Shown here: piece after piece, positions 47,566 through 63,329 of the stretch
Position numbering within the stretch: the first letter of the stretch is position 1
How the letters are laid out: every line of letters begins with the position of its first letter
Source: Mytilus galloprovincialis
Lineage: Eukaryota; Mollusca; Bivalvia; Mytilida; Mytilidae
Length of the DNA: 64,000 nt
Assembly (NCBI RefSeq): GCF_965363235.1
Contig: NC_134848.1
Coordinates: 61,032,181-61,096,180, forward strand
Direction of reading: 5' to 3'
Position numbers and translations under genes: made by a program
Notes under the pieces: generated by a model
Database searches by the model: none
Seen by the model: only the letters and a program-made list of their open reading frames with translations
Told to the model about the DNA's origin: nothing

Positions 47566-48298
47566 TCAAAAAGTAAAACCCCAAAAATACTAAACTCCGA
47601 TGAAAATTTAAAACGGAAAGTCCTCAATCAAACCACAAAATCAAATGATAAAACAAATCAAACGAATGGACAACAACTGTCATATTCCTGACTTGGCACA
47701 GGCATTTTCAAACGTAGATGCGTAACCAAAACAAACAAACACACTGGCTATATAAATCACAAAATAGGGGTACACATGGCTCGTCATCGTGAATTTTGTA
47801 TTGAGCGTTCCATATGTAAGTGAATACAAACAAGAATGTGTCCATAGTACAATGATGCCCCACTCGCAATATCTCTTTCTATTTTTAGAGGACCGTGAAA
47901 TTGGGGTCAAAACTTAATTTAAAATTAAAAAGATCATATCATAGGGCACATATGTACTAAGTTTCAAGTTGATTGGACTTCAACTTCATCAAGAACTACC
48001 TTTACCAAAAACTTTAACGTGAAACTCGCATTATCATTTTCTATCATCAGTGGACTGTGAAATTTGGGTCAAAACTCTAATTTGGCATTTGAATTAGAAA
48101 TATCATATCATAGGGCACATGTGTACTAAGTTTCAAGTTGATTGGACTTCAACTTCATCGACAACTACCTTGACCAACAACTTTAACCTAAAGCGGGACG
48201 AACAGACAAACAGACGAACGAACATACAGACGGACGGACGAACAGACGCACAGACCAGAAAACATAATGCCCCTTTACTATCGAAGTTGGGGCATACA
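47566..48298. repeat. Repeat family B (+) followed by family A (reverse, two partial units)
   Basis: Family B at 47566-47745. Family A, reversed, at 47836-48298, with GTACTAAGTTTCAAGTTGAT appearing twice (near 47955 and 48123), and ending in a CGAACAGACAAACAGACGAA stretch and TATCGAAGTTGGGGCATAC. Located in the last AST3 intron. Confidence 0.75.
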
Positions 48299-48584
48299 AA
48301 GTGTTTCCAACCCACAAACTGTATACAGTGTTAAGTTCATATATATTTTAGTATAACATATATAAACTTTCGTTTTTCATTTCAGCTCGAGGATGGTAAG
48401 CAGCTAACAGATGATAGACAAAGTACATGCATACAGTATTTAAAAACAAAGAATTTAAATGGATATGCATTCAATAAAATTCTTGAAGTTTTATTTCTTA
48501 TTTGTATTTCTTTTTTCTTACTGAATACTGTCACCGAACTTCCAGTTCAGATATAATTGATTAAAATTAGGGGACACGAATCGT

Positions 48585-49135
48585 AATGCCAAAAACGGGT
48601 AATGTAATTTATGAATGGGATAAGAAAATCCTTAGTATTTAAAAAAAATGAAAAACAGGAAATTTAAAACAAAAATGACCACATAATTGATAAAAGTTGT
48701 TTACAGTTCCGTTATATCGACAACATTGAAATATCAATCTTAAAAGACAAAGTAGGTTAATTTGACCCTAATTTGTATCAAGAAGTCAAAGCTACGTACT
48801 AAACATACATCACAGATATACAACACAACTGAAACGAATATTTATCAAAAGGAACAGCTAAAATATGTTGATATTTAATTTAACAATGATGACAACAGAA
48901 ACGACTTGTTATTGATAGTACATACCAAATATAGAAGAGGGACGAAAGATACCAAAGGGACAGTTAAACTCATAAATCGAAAATAAACTGCCAACGCCTG
49001 GCTAAAAATAAAAAGAAGACAAACAGACAAATAATAAAACACAGGACACAACATAGAAAACTATAGAATAACACGAACTCCAAAACTTTCCGTTTGAACT
49101 TTTCTCGGATTCAGTATTTTTGTGATTTTATACTT
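48585..49135. repeat. AST3 3' flank: retrozyme fragment, unit flank, family D and B pieces
   Basis: 48585-48700 matches the retrozyme body (GGGATAAGAAAATCCTTAG, AACAGGAAATTTA). 48706-48930 matches the AST2 3' flank at 33540-33770. 48945-49085 is family D (AAATCGAAAATAAACTGCC). 49085-49135 is family B reversed. No gene. Confidence 0.6.
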
Positions 49136-49349
49136 TTTATATGCTATCAATAAAGACAAGAGTAATGATATTATACAACATGTCTTCAATAAATCATGAT
49201 AAAATGAATTCTGGAATCATTTTATACACTTTTTGAAATAACAGGTGTCATAGCGAACAATCATATTAAATAATGGCTATAAAACCTAGTTTAATCCACC
49301 ATTATCTACATAAGAAAATGCATGAACCAAGTCAGGCTATCGTTTCACA

Positions 49350-49510
49350 AAGAATCATACAACAATCTTAGATCGTACGTCGGTCGTACGTCAAATCGTA
49401 AGTTTTTGACCGTTTCATAAACAATCGTAAGTCGAAATTTATCGCAAGTTTGATCGTAAACTTACGACTGTTAACAGGCAGTCGTAAGTCAAATCGTAGG
49501 GATTTTACCT
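49350..49510. repeat. Palindromic TCGTAAGT/TCGTACG-rich segment
   Basis: GATCGTACGTCGGTCGTACG is followed by several copies of ATCGTAAGT in direct and inverted orientation (CTTACGACT). It is probably an end of a TIR element or a foldback repeat. The full element was not delimited. Confidence 0.5.
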
Positions 49511-51100
49511 GTCGAAAATCAACAACATTACATTATCTTCAAGAAAAATAAGTGTTATTGGATCATTAGAATACATGTATTTATGTAATATTGTCCAATC
49601 ATAAGTAACTGAAACTTTACATTTCTGAAATAATCGTATTTTTCAGATCATTTGACTTTATTTTCCTTTAATTCAACGCAGCATCTTGCTTCCAATAGTC
49701 CAAATATTTGACCATAAAAACATAGAAGTGAGTGAGCTAGCACAGCACTATAAAGTCTAACAATATAAGAAGGGGATCGGTACGTCATGCCATGGTTAAT
49801 TTGTTGTAACTCTCTGACTTCATAATTTACAAGTCAAATATTATATTGCACCATCCAAAAATGTAAAATCATGAATAGAGAACGAAAATCGTCCCTTTTA
49901 TCGTAAATTTTGTGTTGAGTTGCCTGTGTAACACTGAACCCAAATCTAGGAAGGACAGTTATGTAAGTTTATTCTGGTCTTGATCTATCTTAAGTACGTT
50001 AGGTTGTTCTATTCCAAAACAAGCAAGATCGCCCATCCTATAATCTATCTACTCCAATTAATTTCTGACTGCATGCTTTTTTTAGGTGCAGATGCACTGT
50101 ATGAATCCAATGCCGCCAAAACATCATGTATGCGTGTGACTTGGCAGCCCTGGAGTAAAGAGAGGTGGTATAACTGCTAATGAGAGAACTAACTAGCAAG
50201 ATTCGAATGAAGTAGATGTATGCACTGATAGGCAACCGTGCAGCCTTTAATAATGATGGAGAAGAAAATAAAACAAAGACCCTGACATAAAAAATATGAA
50301 GCAATATATTCAACTTAGGAAGCTAATGTTGTTCAGCCAAAATGATTTTTTTTATCAATTGAATTGCATTTAGGCAAAAGCCTTCATTTCTCTTATATAT
50401 TTATTAAAAGAAATTAAGTACAAGTAAGAACATAAAATATCGCTCTTCCGGAGATAAAATGCTGGTGACAGTTGAACTCAATTCTATCATTCTATCATCA
50501 CACGTCGTTTTACGGGTATTGATTCACGCATTACGTATTGTGCAATATACGATAAGACAAGATAAGATAGTATTGTATCAGATATCTTTGATGAGTCTTT
50601 TGTAGACGAAACGCACGTCTGGCGTATATACTAAATTTAGTCCTGGTATCTATGATGAGTTTATTTATTCCAATTAAAGGCCACAGCAGTAATGTATTAC
50701 AACGCTTAAGATAATTGACATTTTTACGCATTGTACATGATAGCAGCTGTTCAAAGGTTACAATGTAACTGTTACATAAAAAAAAAATCAGCCCTTCGGC
50801 TACAACATATTTCATATTTATATCTATTTTTTTACGTTGTTGTATTCAGTTTCATAATAGTGTACATGGTAGTATCTGTTCAAGGTCACAGTGTACTGTT
50901 CTACGTTGTTATATTAGGTATAATATAGTGTACGGGGTAACATCAATCTTAGGTAAATTTATAACATAACAATTCTAGTCCTTCGACTACAAAATACATT
51001 TTAAAAATGACCATAAGATTATACAACAAATGCAAATGATAATCGTGCTGAAGGGGAGAATTTATAACATTTCTATCAAGCAATACCAGATTCATTACCT
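49511..51100. other. Intergenic between AST3 and AST4
   Basis: 50583-50660 is a retrozyme fragment with TTGATGA-GTC-loop-GAC-GAAA (C3 mutated, stem I lost). Three short repeats with GTACATGGTAGCATC / CAAGGTCACAGTGTACTGTT near 50735, 50868 and 50936 are decayed copies of the AST promoter-proximal sequence. No gene is seen. Confidence 0.45.
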
Positions 51101-51148
51101 AAAATAGTAATAAACTATGTTGTGTTAATAATTTTTCTATCAAGAACT

Positions 51149-51281
51149 ATGCTTCAATGTATTCTCCTCATCACATTGTCCGTTATCGCAATTCAGGTAA
51201 GTAATTGATTTCAATATGATTTTATTACTTATATTATTGATTTACTATTATTGTTATTATTGTTATTATAATCATTATTAA

Positions 51282-51349
<68 letters not shown>

Positions 51350-53269
51350 GTTGTTGTAATATTATTGATAATATCAATAACATTTTTTTTCTCTAACTAA
51401 AATATTTATTGTTAAATATTAATGTGTTTATAGTTTTCCTATTTTTGCATTTTCTTAATTCCTTGGATAATTTAGCAATCTAACAAGCCATTTCAAATTC
51501 GATGTGTCTCTTTTTTTTTTACTTCTTCAATTAATAAACATCGTAGTTATAATATTAACTAGAAAATACACACGTTTGTGGATAACAAACAGTTTTGAAA
51601 ATGCAATTATTCAGAGGACATCTTAATAATCTATTTTCGTCTTCTTTTTTAAGGCACGACCGCCAACACATTGTAAGTAAAGTAAAAAGTATTAGGGATC
51701 AATCATTTAACAAATTATAACACACGATATACATTTTTATAAATATCCAAGTCTTTTCAATGTCCGTCTTCAAATCAACACATACTTCTTTTCTTGAAAC
51801 TTATTGACAGTGGTGTAGTATTCATAGTTGTTTTCCTCAATTTGTCCTTCTTTGCGAAATGAAATAGAAATTAACATGAGAAAGTTGACAAAAACGAATT
51901 CTCACACGTGTATTACATGTATTAGAGTTAAGGTCATAAATGTTGACAACGGGACTTCAAAAAAAGAATATAAATAAGGTGTCTGTCGATTCACTAAAAC
52001 AGATCTTGCACGTTTTGGAAACGATTAAAAATTCAAAACCGACGAAAACAGCCAATGCAAGAGAGGCATTGCACGTGTGTTTGTAGAGTATTTAAAGCAG
52101 GAACATTTGGTGCAGTAGGTAAACATAAAACACGAAATGTCAACGCAAAAAATGCAAATACAAAACTAAATTTAAACAAAATAAACTAATATCGATTACG
52201 TTTGATTTCTTGATGGTGTTTATAACGAAAATTTCGTTTGTAATTTTGAGTTAAAGAACTTTCATTTTTATTTTCCAGACAAATGCATTAATAAACCGCT
52301 ATGCATGAATTATTGTAAATACGGTAACCACGTGGCCCGAGATGGATGTGATATTTGTAAATGTAAACAACCTCGTAAGTACACACTAAACACACAATCA
52401 TAGTAAAAAGTAAAATAGAAAAAATACTGAGGTCAGAGGAAACTTCAATCTGAATGTCCATAATCACATGGCAATATCAAATGACAAAACACATCAAAAA
52501 CGAATGGACAAGAACTGTCATATTCCTGACTTGGTACAGGCATTTTCAAATGTAGAAATGGTGGATTAAACCTTGTTGTGTAGCGCAAACCCTTGAACTT
52601 TGTCGAAAGTCTGATCAAATTCCGTAACATTTACATTGATGCGTGAACTAAACAGACAAATCACGTCAAGTTATTTGAAGGATTATATTCGCTTACTGTA
52701 ATGATTATCACAACGTACTGTACATTTTTTTTTTCGTAGAACGTAGTATGATTAAAGATGTTAACGTTATTTGATATTTTTAATTCGGGAGAATCTCAAC
52801 AAATGGCAAAGCTGTTCCAATTATAGCTTATTTCTAATGGTTCATGTGAATCAGCTCATATAGATTTGATTGTCCTCGATCGACAGGAAATTTTACATTT
52901 AAAACGATGTTAAAATCTATAACATTTTCCTTATCTATTTTCAGCCCACTGCCCAAAGCTTGTGTGTACTTATTACTGTGAACACGGCTTTCAACTTGCT
53001 GCTAATGAATGTGAAACATGTAAATGCAAACTGCCACGTAAGTCTATATGATAGCCTAATCTTATAATAAAATACAATGAAATATTTTGCAGAATTATGT
53101 TGACTGAATTGAAATCAGAACTTTTAAATATTGTTGTTTGGATGGAGAGTTGTCTCATTGGCACTCACACCACATCTTCCTATATCTAAGTTAGTTGAAG
53201 TTGACTATTCTGTTATTTTTATTCCCCACCTACGATAGTAGAGGGGCATTATGTTTTCTGGTCTGTGGC

Positions 53270-53300
<31 letters not shown>

Positions 53301-55686
53301 GTCTGTTCGTTCGTTCGTCCCGCTTCAGGTTAAAGTTTTTGGTCAAGGTAGTTTTTGATGAAATTGAAGTCCAATCAACTTGAAACTTAGTACACATGTT
53401 CCCTATAGTATAATATTTTTCTCATTTTAATGCCAAATTAGATATTTACCCAATTTCAAAGTCCATAAAACATGGAAAATGATAGTGCGAGTGGGGCATC
53501 CATGTACTTTGGACACATTCTTGTTGTTGTTAAGTAGGATGTGATGAACTTTAATTTCACCCCTATGATGAAAGGAAACAATGCAGTTACTTGAGAATGG
53601 TTAATTCCAATGGCGTTTATGTTGTCAAGCATTTCAGTTGAATTTTAACTATGCTGATTACATATAGAAATAAGACGATGCATAATTATTGATGATAAAA
53701 CAACTCTCCACAGGAGACCAAATGAAACAGAAATACCTTGTATTTGTTAAATGTGATTCTGGAACTGAACATCTCTGAAACCCCGTAGTTTCTGGTTATG
53801 TAAAGTCAGACGTTTTGTGATGATGCTATAGGGTTATTGCATGAATATTGGGGAATATTATCCCGAGTAGAATTTTATATTGCACGAGCTTGCGAGTGCA
53901 ATATATGATCTACGAGGGACAATACTCCCCAATATTCATACAATAACTCTTTTATTGTATAGAAATATAATATGTTAAAGTAAAAATTGGTTTAAACTAA
54001 GATTTTGTCGTCGATGACGTCATAATGTTTTAGGATTTATTGCACTAGTGCAATATTAGAATTTATTGCACGCTTACCTTTGGTTTATTTCTGTGGGAAA
54101 TATTATATTGTTATGCAATAATATACGTTAAACTGCCCACGGTACAACAAGATGAATGCTAACTATTTGTGGATCAGACTCTGCTGAACTACCTGGTCAC
54201 TAGATATTACCGCTAGTTTGGCTTTTGTTGATTCGTGTTTCTTTGAACCTTTCTATACTTCCTTAAATACGCTAATTGAACGTCGTTTACGTCATCACAT
54301 CACTTATATTGTGCATTAAATGATTCAAAAAGTTGATTTCCTTCTCTTGTGAAATGCCTTTCGATATAGACCTGGACTGTTACCTCGTATAGATACATAC
54401 CACGTGTTTATTGTTCATTTTGGCCAATTCATTATTGTATATTGGTTCATACTATAAAACATTTTGACCAAATTATAATCTGAAGTACTTTTACTATAAA
54501 AATTCTCTTAACAAATAACACACAAAAAAAGTAAAATCTCAAAAATACTGAACTCAGAGGAAAATCAATTCGGAAAGTCCATAATCACATGGCAAAATCA
54601 AATAACAAAACGCATCAAAAATGAATGGACAAGAACTGTCATATTCCTGACTTGGTACAGGCATTTTCAAAAGATTAATAATGAACTTACACTTTGTGAA
54701 GTTCTGCTTTCATATTTCAGCCCACTGTTCACAAGTGAAGTGTGAAGCCATTTGTTACCATGGGTTCAAAGTTGGCGCAGACGGATGTGAGATTTGTCAA
54801 TGCAAAAATTCATGTAAGCTTGTACATTTATTTCATCTTTTTTTTTGAAGTACGTGTAACTGTAATTGCTGTCTTTTTGAAATACGTTTCAGCATTATGG
54901 TGATGTTCATTATTCATTTTGTTAACTTTTTTTTTCGGTTTTTCAATGAATGGTTATTTGTTATAAATGTATCTAGCGGAAATAAAACACATACTATGAA
55001 AAAGAAATTAAAATGTAAAATCTGAAATTTGTACAGTTTGTTATACGTGTTGAATTAACGTGGAGACACAGACTTTAAAAGGTTTGGTTACAGAATTCCG
55101 AATAAAGATAATCCGGAATCTGTAACGTTCGTTCTAGCAAATCAACATGTGTTTTTTATAGCACCGATTAGATTATAAGGACACGAGCTAAATATAGATT
55201 CTACCACTGCATCGAGTGTAATACGATATTTATCCACTCGCGACAGTTAAAGTGTCAGGGGAAATCAAGAAAATTCGACGTCATAATCGGATTTTAATCA
55301 ATGAAGAACTGCAATCAAACGAACCACACGTTGATTATTTTTTTTTTACGATGGGTGCGGAAAGGGATAAATTGACGAAGAATGAAAGAATAGTATTTAG
55401 CAATTAACTCATATATATTTCGTTAAAATTTTAAAAACTTATGTTCGAACTCTTTTAATGAAGCATAGAAGGCGATGGTTATTGTTTTGGTGCTAATTAC
55501 GGGTCAAACAACTCTTACTGTACATGTAACTACCTTTATGACTTCTGGTTTGAGTGTTCCAGATGTAGGTTAATTACGAAAAGAACTCCAAAACAACAAA
55601 ATGTATATATTTTTTTTTTGTCTACGTACATTTTAATACTCAATAAATATCATCTCCTTTATTATATTTCAGCTCTTTTAGAGTAA
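51149..55686 (+). CDS. AST4: secreted three-domain antistasin-like inhibitor (divergent)
   Basis: Coding exons: 51149-51196, 51654-51672, 52279-52374, 52945-53037, 54721-54813 and 55673-55686; 120 residues. Signal peptide MLQCILLITLSVIAIQ and linker ARPPTH, then three six-cysteine domains and a tail ending SLLE. It is the most divergent intact copy. Putative P1 residues are Met, Thr and Glu, the last unusual for this inhibitor class. The TATA box is weakened (TAATAAA near 51109). AATAAA lies at 55768-55773. Introns carry repeat families A and B and a hairpin MITE. Domain exons keep the 93-nt, phase-1 pattern (96 nt for domain 1). Confidence 0.85.
51245..51348. repeat. ATT microsatellite in AST4 intron 1
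   Basis: (ATT)n with interruptions, same intron position as in the other paralogues. Confidence 0.95.
52405..52640 (+). repeat. Repeat family B copy in AST4 intron
   Basis: ACTGAGGTCAGAGGAAACTT, AATCACATGGCAATATCAAA, AACGAATGGACAAGAACTGT. A second copy in the same gene lies at 54520-54672. Confidence 0.75.
53222..53528 (+). repeat. Repeat family A copy in AST4 intron
   Basis: CCCCACCTACGATAGTAGAG, then GGGGCATTATGTTTTCTGG, a (CGTC/CGTT)n stretch and GTCCAATCAACTTGAAACTT, ending TTTGGACACATTCTTG. Confidence 0.8.
53834..53946. repeat. Hairpin-forming MITE in AST4 intron
   Basis: Outer arms TTATTGCATGAATATTGGGG and CCCCAATATTCATACAATAA pair, and an inner palindrome TATATTGCACGAGC...GAGTGCAATATA pairs again. 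The TTGCACGAGC core resembles the hairpin at 43542-43663. Confidence 0.75.
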
Positions 55687-55947
55687 ACATCCTAAACATG
55701 ATGGACAGAGTACAATAACATTCACTATTAACAAAGACTTTGAGCCTGATAACTGGATATGTATTCAATAAAAAATTATCTTATTTCTATTTCTTGGATC
55801 TTGCTGAAGTCAGAGAGTAACAGAAATTACTAGTTTTTGATCTTAACATAATATTTTCAATACCATTTAGATTTGCTAACTTATATGCAATCAAATATGA
55901 AGTTAAATCTGTAGTACTTATAATAATACATATTTTATCATGCAAAG

Positions 55948-56155
55948 TACCGTAAATCGGGTTATTTTCGCGGGTATTAAATTTCGCAATTTCCATTAAA
56001 TACGGTATACGAAATATTTTGGCAGTGATTATTTTGGCGGATTCAAAACTTTAATCAGTACCTTAACATTATCCCTTTTAAACTTTTGCGACTTGGTTCT
56101 ATCCGCAAAAATAAGTGAAAACTTACACCCTACGACAAAAACCCGCTATACGGTA
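55948..56155. mobile_element. TIR MITE with TACCGTA ends
   Basis: Starts TACCGTAAATCGGGTTATTT and ends with the inverted version AAAACCCGCTATACGGTA, about 208 bp. No coding capacity. Confidence 0.7.
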
Positions 56156-56716
56156 TTTTTTTTATCTGAAACAAAGATAAATGCTGCACAATTATTAAAA
56201 AATCACAAAATTAAGGAAGACAAATAGGGGCAAGCAATGGTTGTTATACACTTTTCACGTCCATAAATCGCGATTAAACCTTTCAGACCTTTTTTGTGAA
56301 TCTACTATGCTATAAATTGAAGTGAAAATTAGAGGATAATTAGAAAAATGGCCCATAACACATTTATCACGAAAATATCTGTTTAGGGATCGTAGGTGCT
56401 TTATAGATGTTTAAGTGCGGTAGTAAGACAGAACTTGTTGTTTTTTATGGACTGCCGTTTTGTCTTATGTATATATATAAGCTGAACATATTTATTGCAC
56501 TTGTGTTTTCCTTGTGACCTCATAAATACTATTTTTATTACTTATAGATCTTATTTTTTCAGTTTTGTAATGGGTACTGGTATGAATGGACAATAACCTT
56601 TTAATATAGCTCCTATGGTTGTGGCACTGGGCTCTCAATTCTTCTATAATTCTATAGACCATAATAACAACAATTGTCTTTATGTTCTTGTCAAGGTAAA
56701 AGTCAACTTGTTTGCA
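56156..56716. other. Intergenic, no gene seen
   Basis: AT-rich sequence between two MITEs with no recognisable feature. Confidence 0.4.
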
Positions 56717-57270
56717 TTAAGGTGGCTCGTGGGTACAAAACTGTCATCAAAAAATTAAATCTTTATTTTTTCATTACAAATTTTATTTATTACACTATTA
56801 GTTATTACTTTATAATGATATGGTACAAAAATCAACCCAAAAAAAAACGATTCAGTTTGACCCCAGATAACTTTTAACATGTTTATATCTCCCTTTGGTG
56901 CAAAACTGCCATTTCTTGGCATTAAATGTGAAATATCTTTTTTAACTCATCGGTGACCTATATTTTTTATAATGTTTTCAAATAAGCCGTACATAAACTA
57001 AATAATTGTAAAATTTACGCGATTTCTGTAATTATATTATTTTTTTTATTTCGATATTACCTCTATTTTTCCTATTAGCTCAACAGAAAAAAGGACATTA
57101 ACAAAAATGTATGCTTCTTCCGGAGGCAGATTGTAAGCTTAAATGAACGGTGACCCCATTTTTTTATTTCATTTTTCTTTTAAGTTGATGATAAAGTTCA
57201 TCTATAAAAAAAATATAGCGAAATCCTACATTAGAAAAAACAATTGATTTATACCCAGAAGCCCCCTTAA
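56717..57270. mobile_element. TTAA-target MITE family 2, copy 2 (reverse)
   Basis: Reverse orientation copy of 42276-42846: begins TTAAGGTGGCTCGTGGGTAC and ends TACCCAGAAGCCCCCTTAA. The open frame at 56674-56877 is a read-through of it. Confidence 0.8.
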
Positions 57271-57778
57271 GTAGTGTTTTAAAATTATACATGCACTATT
57301 ACTATTACAGTGAACGGGGTATGATTCGTGGAAAGGGATGATTTAACTTCTGCAGTGGATTTTGTTTTTGAAATCTGCTGTTGGTTATTTCGTTATTTGG
57401 TTATTTGGTTAAGTACGATAGAATGCGGCATTTTATTAACAAGATATAGGTCAGCAAACAGACTTTTCTGATATTGATATTACGGTAAACGAGGAACTAA
57501 TAAAAGGAATCAAGTAAAAATAACATATTAAGTAGAGAATTGTGTCCGCATGCAGCAAATCACAGAGGACGGTAAATCATGAAGTACAGTGTATGCAACT
57601 GTAACTGAGGACATACATGGAAAATAACTTCGTATATCTTTAAAATCTAACACTCTCGAAAATCTGTGGATTTTTAAACTTCCCAGCCTGTGTAATATAG
57701 ACTAAGACCAAGGACATCATCGAATGACCATCGTCTTTGAGTATATAGTTATCAAAGGTACCAGGATTATAATTTAGT

Positions 57779-57822
57779 ACGCCAGACGTGCGTTTCCTCT
57801 TCATAAGACTCATCAGTGACGC
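57779..57822 (-). ncRNA. Hammerhead motif, subfamily 1, stem II broken
   Basis: Minus strand: GCGTCA-CTGATGA-GTC-TTATGAA-GAG-GAAA-CGCACG-TC-TGGCGT. The GAG in place of GAC removes the pair next to the catalytic core, so activity is unlikely. Confidence 0.65.
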
Positions 57823-58132
57823 TCATATCAAAATATTTATAAAACCAAACAAGTACAAAGTTGAAGAGCATTGAGGATCCAAAATTCCAAAACGTTGTGC
57901 CAAATACGGCTAAGTTAATCTATACCTGGGATAAGAAAATCCTTAGTTTATCGAAAAATTCAAAGTTTTGTAACAGGAAATTTATAAAAATGACCACATT
58001 ATTGATATTCATGTCAACATCGAAGTGTTGACTACTGGGATGGTGATAACCTCGAGGACGAAACGGCCATCAGCAGTGGCATCGACCCAGTGGTGTAAAT
58101 AGTTATCAAAGGTACCAGGATTATAATTGAGT

Positions 58133-58176
58133 ACGCCAGACGCGCGTTTCGTCTTCATAAGACTCATCAGTGACGC
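58133..58176 (-). ncRNA. Hammerhead ribozyme motif, subfamily 1, fully canonical
   Basis: Minus strand: stem I GCGTCA, CTGATGA (58164-58170), stem II GTC-TTATGAA-GAC, GAAA (58147-58150), palindromic stem III CGCGCG, cleavage site TC, stem I return TGGCGT. All conserved core positions are present. The palindromic stem III would pair better between two ribozymes, as in dimeric hammerheads. Confidence 0.8.
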
Positions 58177-58874
58177 TCATATCAAAATATTTATAAAGCC
58201 AAACAAGTTCAAAGTTGAAAAGCATTGAGATTCCAAAATTCCAAAAAGTTGTGCCAAATACGGCTAAGGTAATCTATGTCTAGGATAAAAAAATCCTTAG
58301 TTTTTCGAAAAATTCAAAGTTTTGTAACAGGAAATTTATTAAAATGACCACATTATTGAAGTGTTGACTACTGGGCTGGTGATACCATCGGGGACGAAAC
58401 GTCCACCACCAGTGGCATCGACCCAGTGGTGTAAATAGTTTGAACTTGACCATTGCAACTCCAAGTTTGACATATATCAAGTATATATTCAACATACATA
58501 AATCAGATGATAAGTTTCCTACAATAGTTCATCAACAAAACAGGGTGCAATGAACTCTTGATATCTTCTATACATTTTTATAAAATATATAAAATATATC
58601 TGGTGAACTTACAGTAATATAATTAGAGTTTGTTACTACAGTTATTGTTTTAAATTTATAATGTTGTCTGAAGGGATCTGTCTGAATGTCATTGCGTGGT
58701 CAGTCTGGTAACATTTGTATATACGAAGAACTCTAGCCCTTCAGCTACAATATATATAAAAAAAATAACAAAGAAGTTACGCAACCTGATACAATGAAGA
58801 GAAAATTTAATTCAAGCTTCAGGCAATTTTTTTAATATTTCAATTAAATAACATCTGCTTCATTTACTAAAAAG

Positions 58875-58882
58875 TATATAAA
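58875..58882 (+). promoter_or_regulatory. TATA box of AST5
   Basis: TATATAAA, 67 bp before the ATG at 58949. The leader is about 30 bp longer than in the paralogues. The extra piece (AGTTATCAGGATTATAATTC) resembles the start of the retrozyme unit at 58099. Confidence 0.65.
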
Positions 58883-58948
58883 CTATGTTGTGTTAATAGT
58901 TATCAGGATTATAATTCAATACGTTATCTGTATTACTGAACTGGAAGT

Positions 58949-63325
<4,377 letters not shown>

Positions 63326-63329
63326 GTAA

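Larger units (their letters stand above)
57745..58442 (-). mobile_element. Retrozyme-like tandem dimer, period 354
   Basis: Unit 1 (57745-58098) and unit 2 (58099-58442) both start, on +, ATAGTTATCAAAGGTACCAG and share AAAGTTGAAGAGCATTGAG, AAATCCTTAGTTT and GCATCGACCCAGTGGTGTAA. Each contains one hammerhead motif on the minus strand, 354 bp apart. The repeat has no protein-coding capacity. Tandem units with one ribozyme each are the hallmark of retrozymes, which spread through circular RNAs. Confidence 0.8.

Noticed and set aside
50038-50928. Frames of 60-95 codons between AST3 and AST4
   Set aside because: No domain, no splice partners, and overlap with decayed promoter-proximal repeats and a retrozyme fragment.
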